From assembly GCF_913773995.1 (NCBI RefSeq), contig NZ_CAJYES010000190.1, positions 81,228 to 145,227 on the forward strand: 64,000 bases of DNA, in the 5' to 3' direction. A program made the position numbers and the translations under genes. Source of the DNA: an uncultured Pseudacidovorax sp. (GTDB lineage: Bacteria > Pseudomonadota > Gammaproteobacteria > Burkholderiales > Burkholderiaceae_C). The notes under the pieces were generated by a model, which was not told the origin of the DNA, did no database searches, and was given only the letters and a program-made list of their open reading frames with translations. Below are positions 1 through 8,985 of the stretch, piece by piece (position 1 is the stretch's first letter; every line of letters starts with the position of its first letter).

Positions 1-2
1 TG

Positions 3-353
3 TGGGGCATCATCGCGGGCGTCACCAACCTCATTCCCTACATCGGCTCGGTGCTGGTGCTGGGCGCCGCGGGGCTGGTGGCCTTCCTGCAGTTCGGCAC
101 CATCGGCATGGCGCTGCTGGTGGCGGGCACCTCGCTGCTGATCCACACGCTGGTGGGCAACCTGCTGGTGCCCTGGCTCACCAGCCGCAGCTCGCGCATG
201 AACCCCGTGGCGGTGTTCGTGGGCGTGATCTTCTGGGCCTGGATCTGGGGCGTGTGGGGCCTGCTGCTGGGCATGCCGATCATGATGGTCATCAAGTCAG
301 TCTGCGACCGGGTGGACGACCTGCGGCCGGTGGGCGAGCTGCTGGGCGATTGA
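3..353 (+). CDS. AI-2E family transporter, C-terminal part (gene enters from the left edge)
   Basis: Only the last 116 codons are present; the reading frame is open from the first base. The peptide is very hydrophobic and holds the family's conserved late segment (IAGVTNLIPYIGS, then GLLLGMPIMMVIK), the usual end of PerM/YdiK/TqsA-type AI-2E family permeases. The stop is followed by the convergent racemase gene 68 bases on. Substrate cannot be inferred: the family includes AI-2 exporters and Na+/H+ antiporters. A second, separate member lies at 3893-4966. Confident of family, not of function. Confidence 0.85.
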   Translation, partial: WGIIAGVTNLIPYIGSVLVLGAAGLVAFLQFGTIGMALLVAGTSLLIHTLVGNLLVPWLTSRSSRMNPVAVFVGVIFWAWIWGVWGLLLGMPIMMVIKSVCDRVDDLRPVGELLGD

Positions 354-421
354 GCGGCCGCGCGGCCCGCGGCACCCGGTGGCGGGCACTGCGCGGCCAA
401 GCCGAGCGCCGACCCCGCCGT

Positions 422-1168
422 TCAACGCGCGCCGGAGCCCAGCGCGAAGGGCTGCATCAGCCCCGTCATGGGCTTGGGCAGCGGATGCGCCAGCTCGCCG
501 CGCTTGCTGGTCTTCAGGCCCAGGGACACGAGCGACTCCAGCAGCGTGACGCCCGCCGACACGCCGTCGATCACTGGCACGCCCAGCTCTTCCGACAGCG
601 AGCGGCACAGGTCGGCCATGCCGGCGCAGCCCAGCACCAGCACGTCGCAGCCGTCCTCGTCCAGCGCGCGGCGGCATTCGGCGGCGATACGGGCCCGGGC
701 GTTGGAGCGCGGATCTTCCAGCTCCAGCACCGGCAGTTCGCAGGCCCGCACGCGGGCGCAGAAGCGCGCCATGCCGTAGGCCTCCGCCAGGTGGTGCGCC
801 TGGCCCATGGTGCGCGCCAGCGTGGTGACGACCGTGAAGCGGCTGCCGATGAAGCTGGCCGCATGCATCGCGGCTTCGGCGATGCCCAGCACCGGGCCTC
901 GGGCCAGCTCGCGGGCGGCCTTCAGGCCCGGGTCGCCGAAGCAGGCGATCAGGTAGGCGTCCACGCCTGCCGCCTCACCAGCGGCGACCTCGGCCAGCAG
1001 GCCGGGCGTGGCCAGGGCCTCGTCGTAGTGGCTTTCGATGGAGACCGGCCCCATCGCCGGGCTCACGGCGATGACCTCGGTGCCCGGCCGCGCGGCGGCG
1101 CGGGCACAGGCACCGATCTTGTCGGTCATGGTCTGGGTGGTGTTGGGGTTGATGACCTTGATGCGCAT
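422..1168 (-). CDS. Aspartate/glutamate/hydantoin racemase family protein (candidate allantoin or hydantoin racemase)
   Basis: A 248-residue protein with the N-terminal motif RIKVINPNTTQTMT typical of the HyuE/Dcg1/HpxA racemase family. The two expected catalytic cysteines are visible, C76 in ACFGDPG and C181 in LGCAGM, so a two-base cofactor-independent racemisation is likely. It lies 22 bases downstream of the NCS1 permease on the same strand and is probably co-transcribed. Because the neighbourhood encodes allantoin breakdown and the permease promoter shares an operator-like palindrome with that block, allantoin racemase is the favoured role; hydantoin racemase is the alternative. Confidence 0.85.
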   Translation of the reverse strand: MRIKVINPNTTQTMTDKIGACARAAARPGTEVIAVSPAMGPVSIESHYDEALATPGLLAEVAAGEAAGVDAYLIACFGDPGLKAARELARGPVLGIAEAAMHAASFIGSRFTVVTTLARTMGQAHHLAEAYGMARFCARVRACELPVLELEDPRSNARARIAAECRRALDEDGCDVLVLGCAGMADLCRSLSEELGVPVIDGVSAGVTLLESLVSLGLKTSKRGELAHPLPKPMTGLMQPFALGSGAR

Positions 1169-1190
1169 GGACAGGGCGTTTTCTTCGAAA

Positions 1191-2684
1191 TCAGGAGCGG
1201 CGGGACAGCACAGCGTAGATGACGAAGCCCAGGCCCATGCCGATGAACCAGGCGTAGTTGGCGGCGCCGCGCCAGGCCGGCACCAGCACGCACAGGATCG
1301 GGATCAGGGCCGAGGGCACCATCGTGGCGACGGCCTTCAGGTTGTAGCCATTGCTGTACCAGTAGGTGCCGGTGGGCTTCATGGTGTAGAGGTCGTCCAC
1401 CACCACCTGCTGGCGGCGCACCAGGTAGAAGTCGGCGATCAGGATGCCGAACAGCGGCCCGATGAACGAGCCCAGGATGTCCAGCGTGTAGTGGATCACC
1501 TCGGGATTGTTGTAGAGGTTCCAGGGTGTGATGAAGATCGAGCCCACCGCGGCGATCATGCCGCCGGTGCGCCAGCTGATGTGCTGCGGCGCCACGTTGG
1601 AGAAGTCGAAGGCCGGCGAGACGAAGTTGGCCACGATGTTGATGCCGATGGTGGCGATCATGAAGGTCAGCGCGCCCAGCACCACGGCGGTGGTGGAGTC
1701 GATCTTGCCCACGGTGTGCACCGGATCGGTGATCAGCTCGCCGAACACCGGCAGCGTGGCGGCGGTGGTGATCACGGTCAGCAGCGAGAAGAACACGAAG
1801 TTGACCGGCAGGCCCCAGAAGTTGCCCTTCTTCACCGCGTCGAAGCTCTTGCCGTAACGCGAGAAGTCGCCGAAGTTGAGCATCGGGCCGCTGAAATAGC
1901 TCACCACCAGCGCGATGGCCGACAGCATGACTGGCAGCGCGTCCCAGCCCTCGAACTTGACGCCGCCCAGGTTGAGGTCGATGTTCTTCCAGCCCGCCTT
2001 CCAGACCAGCCAGCCGCACAGGATGGCCATGACCACGTACACGCCCGGGCCGGCCCAGTCGATGAATTTGCGGATGGCCTCCATGCCATGCCAGAAGACG
2101 AAGGCCTGCAGCACCCACATCACCATGAAGGCGACCCAGCCCAGCGTCGAGAGGCCGGCGAAGCCGTGCTGTGCCACGTCGGCGTAGGGCGCCAGGTTGG
2201 GAAACAGGTGCAGCGCCATCACCATGAAGGCGGCCGACGCCAGGTAAGTCTGGATGCCATACCACGCCACCGCGATCAGGCCGCGAATGATGGCCGGGAT
2301 GTTGGCGCCCTTGACACCGAAGGAGGCGCGGCAGATGACGGGGTAGGGCGTGCCCGTCACCTGGCTGGGTTTGGCCACCAGGTTGCAGAAGAACTGCACG
2401 ATCACGATGCCGACCAGCAGCGCCACCAGCACCTGCCAGCTCGACAGGCCCAGCGCGAACAGGCTGCCCGCCGTGATGTAGCCGCCGACGCTGTGCACGT
2501 CGGACATCCAGAAGGCGAAGATGTTGTATTGCCCCCAGGTCTGTTGCTTGAGCGGCGCCAGGTCCTCGTTGGTGAGGGCCGGGTCGTAGCCGGGCTTGAT
2601 GAGGGCGTGCGATGCCACGTTGCCGTGGCCAAGGGGCTCGGCCGCGGCAGCGGCGGCGAGCGGGGTGATGGTGGCCGTGTTCAT
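1191..2684 (-). CDS. NCS1 family nucleobase/allantoin/hydantoin:cation symporter
   Basis: The start at 2684 (MNTATITPL) is chosen because AGGAG lies just upstream; the open frame runs further but without a family match. The 497-residue protein has about 12 hydrophobic segments and NCS1 hallmarks: an N-terminal NEDLAPLKQQTWGQYNIFAFW segment, then TPYPVICRASFGVKG, FSRYGKSF and ITPWNLYNNPE. It should import a purine- or pyrimidine-related ring compound at the inner membrane. The racemase follows in the same unit. The upstream region carries a perfect TTTGTATACAAA palindrome (2761-2772). Allantoin is the most likely substrate by context; uracil, cytosine or hydantoin are not excluded. Confidence 0.9.
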   Translation of the reverse strand: MNTATITPLAAAAAAEPLGHGNVASHALIKPGYDPALTNEDLAPLKQQTWGQYNIFAFWMSDVHSVGGYITAGSLFALGLSSWQVLVALLVGIVIVQFFCNLVAKPSQVTGTPYPVICRASFGVKGANIPAIIRGLIAVAWYGIQTYLASAAFMVMALHLFPNLAPYADVAQHGFAGLSTLGWVAFMVMWVLQAFVFWHGMEAIRKFIDWAGPGVYVVMAILCGWLVWKAGWKNIDLNLGGVKFEGWDALPVMLSAIALVVSYFSGPMLNFGDFSRYGKSFDAVKKGNFWGLPVNFVFFSLLTVITTAATLPVFGELITDPVHTVGKIDSTTAVVLGALTFMIATIGINIVANFVSPAFDFSNVAPQHISWRTGGMIAAVGSIFITPWNLYNNPEVIHYTLDILGSFIGPLFGILIADFYLVRRQQVVVDDLYTMKPTGTYWYSNGYNLKAVATMVPSALIPILCVLVPAWRGAANYAWFIGMGLGFVIYAVLSRRS

Positions 2685-2760
2685 GGGGGCTCCTGGTGGG
2701 GTCGGTGGAGGAAGGCGGCGCCGCATGCGCCACGCGCGATTGCACGGATTGGGTGCATTA

Positions 2761-2772
2761 TTTGTATACAAA
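2761..2772. promoter_or_regulatory. Perfect 12-bp palindrome, candidate GntR (FadR/FCD-type) operator
   Basis: TTTGTATACAAA is a perfect inverted repeat 77 bases upstream of the NCS1 permease start, in the gap to the divergent LysR gene. It fits the t.GT...AC.a pattern bound by FadR-subfamily GntR proteins. A second site with the same GTATAC core lies at 14489-14510, just upstream of the FCD-type GntR gene of the allantoin block. That this GntR protein controls both places is inference. Confidence 0.5.
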
Positions 2773-2970
2773 AATTGGATCGCAAGTGCTGTGCCAGGAT
2801 GCGACCTTGGGAGATTCCCGTAGCTCGGGTCGAATTCGGCGCACGCCGGGGGCCGCAGCCTCATGCTTCGGCCCGTCACCGACGAGCAGGTAATCTCCGA
2901 CGTGCTGCCCGGTGCCGATGGCCACGGTCGGCCGATAACAGGCGGCGGCGCCAACAAGGAGACAACCCCG

Positions 2971-3876
2971 ATGGACCGACTGCAGGCCATGGAAATGTTC
3001 GTGCGCGTGGCCGAGAGCGGCAGCTTCTCGCAGGCGGCGCGGGAGTTCCGCACCACGCAGCCCACGGTGACCAAGCAGGTCGCCGCCACCGAGCGGCGCC
3101 TGGGTGTGCGGCTGCTCAACCGCAACACCCGCGGTGTGAGCCTGACGGAGGCGGGCGCGCTCTATTACGAGAAGTGCAAGGCCATCGTGCGTGACGTGCA
3201 GGCGGCCGACGACATCGCGCGGCAGGCCCGCAGCGAGGCGCAGGGGCTGCTGCGCATCGGCACATCGGTGGCCTTCGGAAGGCGGGTGGTGGTGCCGCTG
3301 GCGCTGGAGTTCATGCGCGCCCATCCGCAGGTGCAGGTCGACCTGAGCTTCGACGACCGCTACGTGGACCTGGTGGCCCAGGGCATCGACGTGGCCATCC
3401 GCATGGGCAAACTGGCCGACTCCACGCTGGGCGCCCGCTACCTGGGCAGCAATCCGTGGGTGATGGCGGCCTCGCCTGCCTACCTGCAGGGGCGGGGTGT
3501 GCCGGCCGCCGCGGCCGACCTGCCGGCGCACCAGGCGCTCATCTACAGCAGCGTGGTGGGCGACGACGTGTGGCGCCTGCACGGGCCGGGCGGCGAGGCG
3601 CTGACGGTGCCGGTGACCGGGCGCTTGCGCTCCAATAACCTGTCGGCGGTGCTGGCGGCGGCGCGGGAGGGGTTGGGCATCGCCCTCCTGCCGCGCTACG
3701 TGGCGGAGGAGTCACTGGCACAGGGGCGGCTGGTGCCGGTGCTGGCCGATCACCAACTGCAGGAGCAGGAGATCCACGCCGTCTTTCCCTCGCCCCGGCT
3801 GGTGCCCGCCAAGGTGGCGGCCTTCACGGCCTTCCTGCAGGGCCGCTTCGGCGAAGGCTGGTGGCGCTCGGGTTGA
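2971..3876 (+). CDS. LysR family transcriptional regulator
   Basis: Start at 2971 (MDRLQAMEMFVRVAE), preceded by AAGGAGA at 2956-2962. The 301-residue protein has an N-terminal winged helix-turn-helix (SGSFSQAAREFRTTQPTVTKQV, about residues 16-37) and a LysR effector domain (IDVAIRMGKLADSTL; GLGIALLP). It is the common short-operator type that starts with DRLxAMxxFVRVAE. It diverges from the NCS1 permease-racemase operon and may regulate it, although that promoter also carries a GntR-like palindrome. Convergent with the AI-2E permease gene 16 bases on. Confidence 0.9.
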   Translation: MDRLQAMEMFVRVAESGSFSQAAREFRTTQPTVTKQVAATERRLGVRLLNRNTRGVSLTEAGALYYEKCKAIVRDVQAADDIARQARSEAQGLLRIGTSVAFGRRVVVPLALEFMRAHPQVQVDLSFDDRYVDLVAQGIDVAIRMGKLADSTLGARYLGSNPWVMAASPAYLQGRGVPAAAADLPAHQALIYSSVVGDDVWRLHGPGGEALTVPVTGRLRSNNLSAVLAAAREGLGIALLPRYVAEESLAQGRLVPVLADHQLQEQEIHAVFPSPRLVPAKVAAFTAFLQGRFGEGWWRSG

Positions 3877-3892
3877 CGGCGCTGGGCTGCGC

Positions 3893-4966
3893 TCAGGTGC
3901 GTGGCGCGTTGCCGTCCTCTTCGTTCGAGGCCATGAACAGCCCCCAAACCGCCATGAACAGCGCCGCCACCACCGGCCCGATCACGAAGCCGCTGATGCC
4001 GAACAGTGCCATGCCGCCGATGGTGGAGATCAGCACGATGTAGTCGGGCATCTGCGTGTCCTTGCCCACCAGGATGGGGCGCAGCAGGTTGTCGACCAGG
4101 CCGATCACGAACACGCCTACGAAGACCAGCGCCAGGCCCTTGACGATGGCGCCCGTGGCCAGGAAATAGATGGCCACCGGCCCCCAGATCAGCGCCGCGC
4201 CCACGGCCGGCAACAGCGACAGGAAGGCCATCACCACGCCCCACAGCAGCGCGCCCTGCACGCCCAGCGCCCAGAAAGCCAGCCCGCCGATGGTGCCCTG
4301 CACCGCCGCCACCACCACGTTGCCCTTGACGGTGGCGCGGATGACGGTGGTGAACTTGTTGAGCAGGTAGTGGGTGTGCGGCCGTGCCAGCGGCACGGCT
4401 TCGCGGATGGTCTTGGACAGGTCCGCGCCGTCACGCAACAGGAAGAACAGCAGGTAGAGCATCACGAAGAAGCTCACCAGGAAGTCGAAGGTGTTCTGGC
4501 CGATGCTCACGGCCTGGGCCGCCAGCATCTGGCTGCCCTGGGCCGCCCCCGCGCTCAGCTTCTCGAGGATGGCCTCGAAGTTGCCCAGCCCGAAGCGGTC
4601 CAGCAGGTTGGTGGCCCAGCCCGGCAGCGCGCCGACGATCTGCTGGAAGTAGTTGACGAAATTGAGCTCGCCCGAGCGGATGCGTTGAGTCACGAGCACC
4701 ACGTCCTGCACCAGCGTCACCGCGATCATCGACAGCGGGATGATCACGATCACCAGCACGAGGGCCAGGGTGGCGAGCGCCGCCGGTGTGCGCCGCCGGT
4801 TGCCGAACTTGTTCAGCAGCCGCTTGTAGAGCGGCGTGAACAGAATGGCCAGCGCCACGCCCCACAGCACGGCCCCGAAGAAGGGCATCAGGATCCAGAC
4901 GAAGGCGACGGTCACGGCCGCCAGCAGGAACAGGAAGAAGCCGCGCTGCAGCTGAGGGGAATTCAT
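3893..4966 (-). CDS. AI-2E family transporter (PerM/YdiK type)
   Basis: A complete 357-residue member, start at 4966 (MNSPQLQRGFFLFLL); the frame extends further upstream but that part looks non-coding. Two N-terminal hydrophobic segments, a soluble stretch around residues 110-190, then a C-terminal membrane block with LSLLPAVGAALIWGPVAIY, NLLRPILVGKDTQMP and FGISGFVIGPVVAALF, the conserved family motifs. It stands alone between a LysR gene and a Bug receptor gene. Substrate unknown. It is not a tandem copy of the gene at the left edge: the C-terminal segments differ clearly (FIGPVVAALFMAVW against LLGMPIMMVIK). Confidence 0.88.
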   Translation of the reverse strand: MNSPQLQRGFFLFLLAAVTVAFVWILMPFFGAVLWGVALAILFTPLYKRLLNKFGNRRRTPAALATLALVLVIVIIPLSMIAVTLVQDVVLVTQRIRSGELNFVNYFQQIVGALPGWATNLLDRFGLGNFEAILEKLSAGAAQGSQMLAAQAVSIGQNTFDFLVSFFVMLYLLFFLLRDGADLSKTIREAVPLARPHTHYLLNKFTTVIRATVKGNVVVAAVQGTIGGLAFWALGVQGALLWGVVMAFLSLLPAVGAALIWGPVAIYFLATGAIVKGLALVFVGVFVIGLVDNLLRPILVGKDTQMPDYIVLISTIGGMALFGISGFVIGPVVAALFMAVWGLFMASNEEDGNAPRT

Positions 4967-5068
4967 GGTGGCAGCGAATGTAGCCGCCCGCCATGACCGC
5001 AAGCTGTCGGAGGGGATGCCGCCGACACCGGGGCCGGCGTGCGCTTCTTCACGAAGCGCCAAACTTCT

Positions 5069-6049
5069 TCACTCCATCGGGATGTTGGCCCGGTGGGCCA
5101 GGGCGCGGTAGCGCGAGATCTCACCTTCCATCTGGCTGCGGAAGGCCGCCGCGTCGATCCACACGGGCTCCATGCCCTGGGCTTTGAGCGTGGTCTGCAG
5201 AGCAGGGTCGGCCAGCAGCGCGCGGGTTTCCTTGGCCAGCCGGTCCAGCGCGGCCGTGAGGCTGCGGGCCGGTGCGGCCAGACCGTACCAGGCGTCGAAG
5301 GTGGCCTCGGGCAGGCCGAGCTCGGCCAGGGTCTTGACGTCCGGCAGCAGGCTGGAGCGCGTGGCGCCCACGATGCCCAGGGCGCGCAGCTTGCCGGCGC
5401 GCACATGAGGCGCCACGGCGGCGACGGTGTCGATGCCCATCTCGATCTCGCCGCCCATCACGGCGATCGTGGCCTGGGCGCTGCCCTTGTAAGGCACGTC
5501 CTGCAGCTTCGCGCCGCAGGCCAGGGCGAACAGTTCGCCCGCCAGGTGCGGACCGGAGCCGCTGCCGAAGGTGGCATAGCGGATGGCCTGCGGCTTGGCC
5601 TTGGCGGCGCGCACCAGGTCGCCCACGGTACGCCACGGCGCGCTGGCCGCCACCACCAGCACCAGTGGCGTGCGCGCCACGATGCCGATGGGCGCCAGGT
5701 CGCGCACCGGGTCGTAGGGCAGTCTGGCGCGCAGCGCGGCATTGACGCTGTAGCTGGTGGAGCCCGACAGCAGCAGCGTGTAGCCGTCCGGTGCGGCCTT
5801 GGCCACGGCGTCGGTGCCGATGATGGTGGAGGCGCCGGGCTTGTTGTCGATCACCACCGGCTGGCCCAGCCGCTCCGCGAGCTTCTGGCCGAGGGCGCGG
5901 GCCACGATGTCGGTGCCGCCGCCCGGCGGGAAGGGCACCACCAGGCGCACGCTGCGGGTGGGCCAGGGTTCCTGCGTAAAGCCGAGGGCGGGCAGGGCGG
6001 CGCCGAGCGCCAGGGCGGCGCTGGTGCCGAGGAAATGACGTTTGTTCAT
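5069..6049 (-). CDS. Bug family tripartite tricarboxylate transporter substrate-binding protein
   Basis: A 326-residue periplasmic receptor. The start at 6049 gives a clear signal peptide (MNKRHFLGTSAALALGAALPALG). Family motifs are WPTRSVRLVVPFPPGGGTDIVAR, NKPGASTIIGTDAVAKAAPDGYTLL and a late GLPEATFDAWYGLAAPA. It lies 110 bases downstream of the M20 hydrolase on the same strand and is probably in its operon, so it may capture the hydrolase's substrate or product. No TctA/TctB membrane genes are nearby, which is usual for the expanded Bug families of Burkholderiales. Ligand unknown. Confidence 0.92.
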   Translation of the reverse strand: MNKRHFLGTSAALALGAALPALGFTQEPWPTRSVRLVVPFPPGGGTDIVARALGQKLAERLGQPVVIDNKPGASTIIGTDAVAKAAPDGYTLLLSGSTSYSVNAALRARLPYDPVRDLAPIGIVARTPLVLVVAASAPWRTVGDLVRAAKAKPQAIRYATFGSGSGPHLAGELFALACGAKLQDVPYKGSAQATIAVMGGEIEMGIDTVAAVAPHVRAGKLRALGIVGATRSSLLPDVKTLAELGLPEATFDAWYGLAAPARSLTAALDRLAKETRALLADPALQTTLKAQGMEPVWIDAAAFRSQMEGEISRYRALAHRANIPME

Positions 6050-6159
6050 GGGAATGTCCTTGGAGAAAGTCCGAAAAGCAAAGAGATGGGAAGGCGCAGC
6101 AGCGCCCGCGCATGCAGCGCGGATCGCCCGCCAATGTGGAAACCGGTTTGGTGTCCCCG

Positions 6160-7569
6160 TCAGGCCATGGGGCGATCCGGCCAGGGTGCCGCGCCCGGCT
6201 CGCCCAGGTCCCAGTACAGGCCGGCCATCACGGCCAGGCCTTCGCGCACCAGCGGCACCAGCAGGTGTTCGTTCGGCGCATGCTGGGCGCAGCCGGCATG
6301 CCCGTGCGGCACCCACAGCGTGGGCAGGCCGAGCTGGGTGGCGAAGATGTCGTTGGGCAGGGAGCCGGCCAGGTTGGGCAGCAGGTGGGGCGCGTGACCG
6401 GCGCTGCGGGTAATCGATCCGACCGCCCAGTCCACCCACGGATTGCGCAGGTCGAGCCGCGTCGCGGCGCCGGCCAGCGTGACCTGGACTTCGACGTCAT
6501 CGAAGCCATGGGCCGCCAGGTGGGCCTGCACATGCTCGGCCGTGTGCTCCCAGTCGGTGCCGACTACGAATCGCAATTGGCAATGCGCCGCCGCCTGGTG
6601 CGGGATGGCGTTGATCGGCCGCTGCGGATGGCCGGCTTCCAGGGCCAGCACCTCGAAGGTGTTCCAGGCGACGAGCCGTTCGGCCGGCGTCAGGCCGGGC
6701 TCGCCCCAGCCCGCATCCAGTGCCGGATCGTCCGGCTCGGCGCCGATGGGGATGTCGGCCAGCGCACGGCGCACGGCATCGTCCAGCGGCGGTGGGCGCA
6801 GTGCTTCCACCAGCAGCCGGCCGTGCGCGTCGGCCAGCGTTCCGACCGCATGGGCGATGCGCGTCGCCGGATTGGCCAGCACGCCACCCCAGTTGCCCGA
6901 GTGGTAGCCGCGCGTGCGGCCGCTGCGGATGCGCAGCGTGAAGTTGACGGCCCCCCGCGAACCGAGGAAGAGCGTGGGCTGGCGCGTGCCCACACGTGGC
7001 CCGTCGCTGGCGATGAACAGGTCTGCCGCCAGCGCGGCGCGCTCGGCCGCGCACACGGCGGCCAGGCCGGGCGAGGCGGCTTCCTCGCCGGTCTCGAACA
7101 GCCACGTCATGTTGAAGCCGAGCCGGCCGCCGCGGGCCTGCAGCACGGCTTCCAGCGCGGCGAGCGCGATGCTGTGCTGGCCCTTGTTGTCGGACGTGCC
7201 ACGGCCGTACCAGCGCTCCCCCTCGGCCACCAGCGTCCAGGGCGCGAGGCCTTCGCGCCACTGCGCGTCCTGGCCGCTCACTACGTCGCCGTGGCCATAG
7301 CTCAGCAGCGTGGGCAGGGCCGGGTCCTCGACGCGGCGGGCGATGAGGAACGGGCCGCCCTTCGGGTCGGGGTTGGGGCAGAGGCGGCAGTCGAAACCCA
7401 GGGCTTCGAGGCTGGGCCGCAATTCGTCCGTGAGGTAGGCGGCGAGCGCCGGTGGCACGTTGCCGCCATCGCTTTCGGTGCGCAGGGCGACCCGGCGGCG
7501 CAGGTCGGCGAAGAGGCGGCCACTGTCGAAGGCCGACTGGGCCAGGGTGAGGGCATCGTTTCGGTGCAT
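6160..7569 (-). CDS. M20 family zinc metallohydrolase (ArgE/DapE/carnosinase-like)
   Basis: A 469-residue protein with M20 metal-binding motifs: YGHGDVVSG (H93, D95), TSDNKG (bridging D127) and ETGEEAASPG (E162, E163), plus a late NEHLLVPL segment. A dimerisation insert lies in the middle (about 205-330). It should hydrolyse an amide or peptide bond in the cytoplasm. The Bug receptor follows on the same strand, and a LysR gene is transcribed divergently from a 93-base gap. Exact substrate unknown; closest in feel to M20 peptidases annotated as dipeptidase or succinyl-diaminopimelate desuccinylase-like. Confidence 0.88.
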   Translation of the reverse strand: MHRNDALTLAQSAFDSGRLFADLRRRVALRTESDGGNVPPALAAYLTDELRPSLEALGFDCRLCPNPDPKGGPFLIARRVEDPALPTLLSYGHGDVVSGQDAQWREGLAPWTLVAEGERWYGRGTSDNKGQHSIALAALEAVLQARGGRLGFNMTWLFETGEEAASPGLAAVCAAERAALAADLFIASDGPRVGTRQPTLFLGSRGAVNFTLRIRSGRTRGYHSGNWGGVLANPATRIAHAVGTLADAHGRLLVEALRPPPLDDAVRRALADIPIGAEPDDPALDAGWGEPGLTPAERLVAWNTFEVLALEAGHPQRPINAIPHQAAAHCQLRFVVGTDWEHTAEHVQAHLAAHGFDDVEVQVTLAGAATRLDLRNPWVDWAVGSITRSAGHAPHLLPNLAGSLPNDIFATQLGLPTLWVPHGHAGCAQHAPNEHLLVPLVREGLAVMAGLYWDLGEPGAAPWPDRPMA

Positions 7570-7662
7570 GGGTGATCCTGTGCCGGCGATGCATGCAAGG
7601 GGAAGGCCGGAAACCCGTTGCCTGGCCTATCGTTTTGTCGAGGGGGTATTGCCCTGAAGGCA

Positions 7663-8670
7663 ATGCCGTCGGCGGCAGAATCGGAAGCCATGGCCCGCGC
7701 TCCCCAACTGCTCAGCATTCCGATGCGCCACTTCCTGGAGGTGGCGCAGACCGGCTCGGTCAACCAGGCCGCCGCCCGGCTGCATGTGGCGCCCTCGGCC
7801 GTGAGCCGGCAGATCGCCCGGCTGGAGGACGAGATGGGCACGCCGCTCTTCGAGCGCCGCACGCGCGGCATGACGCCCACCGCCGCCGGCGAGCGCCTGG
7901 CCGCCTACCTGCGCCATGCGGTGGCCGACGGTCTGCAGGCGCTGGAGCAGGCGAGCGCCCTGGGCCGCGTGCAGGCCCAGCGCGTGTGCGTGGCCTGCAC
8001 CGAGGGCTTCGCGCCGCAGTTCATGCCGGGCGTGATGCAGGCCTTCCGCGATGGGCATGGCGAAGCGCGGCTGGAATTGCGCGTCGGCTCGCCCGACGAG
8101 GTGGCGCGCTGGCTGCTGCGCGGCGAGGCGGACCTGGGCCTCAAGTACAGCGTCGCGCCCGAATCGGACCTGCATGTGGAATACGAGGCGCCCGCACCCG
8201 TCTATGCCGTGATGGCGCCCGAGCATCCGCTGGCGCGCCACACGGCGGTGGAGGTGGCGCAGGTGGTGGCCTTTCCGCTCTACCTGGGCAGCCGCGGCAT
8301 GACCACGCGCCAGCTCTTCGACCAGGCCTGCAGCCTGCAGGGGCTGCGTTATGCGGCGGCCTTCGAGAGCAACTTCTCGTCGGTGCTGCTGCCCCTGCTG
8401 CGCGCGCCGGGGATCGTGCTGTCGGGCCACCTGACGGTGGCGCATCTGATCGCCGACGGCACGGTGGTGGCGCGGCCTTTTGCCGAGGCGCCCCTGCAGC
8501 AGCGGCGGCTGCGGCTGCTGTCGCTGCCAGGCCGCACGCCCACCGAGCCGGTGCGGGCCTTTGCCACGCACCTGGCGCAGGCCATCCAGGCGGTCGGGCG
8601 GCGCAAGCTGGGGCGGGCGCGGCGGGTGGCGCCGGCGCGAGTCTCGATCTCGCGCAGCCGTTCGGGCTGA
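7663..8670 (+). CDS. LysR family transcriptional regulator
   Basis: Start uncertain: 7663 (MPSAAESEAMARAP) and 7690 (MARAPQLLS) are both in frame, each with a purine-rich stretch very close upstream. The wing-helix is clear (TGSVNQAAARLHVAPSAVSRQI), followed by an effector domain with LQALEQASALGRVQAQRVCVAC. About 330 residues. It diverges from the M20-Bug operon and probably controls it. The last codons lie inside a copy of the dispersed repeat (8658-8682), so the natural C terminus may have been altered by repeat insertion. Confidence 0.88.
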   Translation: MPSAAESEAMARAPQLLSIPMRHFLEVAQTGSVNQAAARLHVAPSAVSRQIARLEDEMGTPLFERRTRGMTPTAAGERLAAYLRHAVADGLQALEQASALGRVQAQRVCVACTEGFAPQFMPGVMQAFRDGHGEARLELRVGSPDEVARWLLRGEADLGLKYSVAPESDLHVEYEAPAPVYAVMAPEHPLARHTAVEVAQVVAFPLYLGSRGMTTRQLFDQACSLQGLRYAAAFESNFSSVLLPLLRAPGIVLSGHLTVAHLIADGTVVARPFAEAPLQQRRLRLLSLPGRTPTEPVRAFATHLAQAIQAVGRRKLGRARRVAPARVSISRSRSG

Positions 8671-8719
8671 GCGCGTAGAAGCTCAGGGGCCGGTGCTTCG
8701 ACAGGCTCAGCGCGAACGG
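8658..8719. repeat. Two copies of a REP-like dispersed repeat
   Basis: 8658-8682 reads CCGTTCGGGCTGAGCGCGTAGAAGC and 8695-8719 is an inverted copy of the same motif family (GCTTCGACAGGCTCAGCGCG followed by AACGG). The core CCGTTC-rGGCTGAG-CcTGTCGAAGC recurs at 8891-8917, 9623-9672, 9703-9719 and 9743-9769. Such short intergenic repeats are frequent in betaproteobacterial genomes. The first copy contains the stop codon of the LysR gene. Confidence 0.6.
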
Positions 8720-8797
8720 GTGTGGGTGCATCAGGCCCGCGCGGACCGCCCTGGCATCAGGTTCACCTCCGCACCGCCGTGGCAGGAACATCCCACC

Positions 8798-8887
8798 GTA
8801 CCAGGATCGCCCTCCATACCAGGATCGCCCCCCATACCAGGATCAGCCCCCCCGTACCAATATCCCCCCCGTGCCAGGATCACCCCC
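8798..8887. repeat. Imperfect tandem repeat, about five units of 17-19 bp
   Basis: Units such as GTACCAGGATCGCCCTCC and ATACCAGGATCGCCCCCC follow one another from 8798 to 8887 with C-run length variation. They sit in the gap between the LysR and LysE genes, which otherwise holds only REP-like copies (8695-8719, 8891-8917). There are no spacers between units, so this is a short minisatellite rather than a CRISPR array. Confidence 0.7.
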
Positions 8888-8890
8888 AAA

Positions 8891-8917
8891 CCGTTCAGGC
8901 TGAGCTTGTCGAAGCCC
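8891..8917. repeat. REP-like dispersed repeat copy
   Basis: CCGTTCAGGCTGAGCTTGTCGAAGCCC belongs to the motif family described at 8658-8719. It lies between the tandem repeat and the LysE start. No other feature was seen in the 8671-8985 gap. Confidence 0.6.
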
Positions 8918-8985
8918 GGCGCAAGCACCCCGGGTCGCAATCACGCCGCCAACTGGCAAGGCTATGCTCGCTGCTCCTCCTGCCC

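Noticed and set aside
1038..3194. Very long open frames antisense to the racemase and NCS1 permease (and similar long antisense frames elsewhere)
   Set aside because: They are rich in His, Arg, Gly and Ala from GC-biased third positions of the real genes, and lack any family motifs.
8798..8887. Tandem CCAGGATC units that at first look like a CRISPR array
   Set aside because: Units are directly adjacent without spacers and vary in C-run length; no cas genes are nearby.
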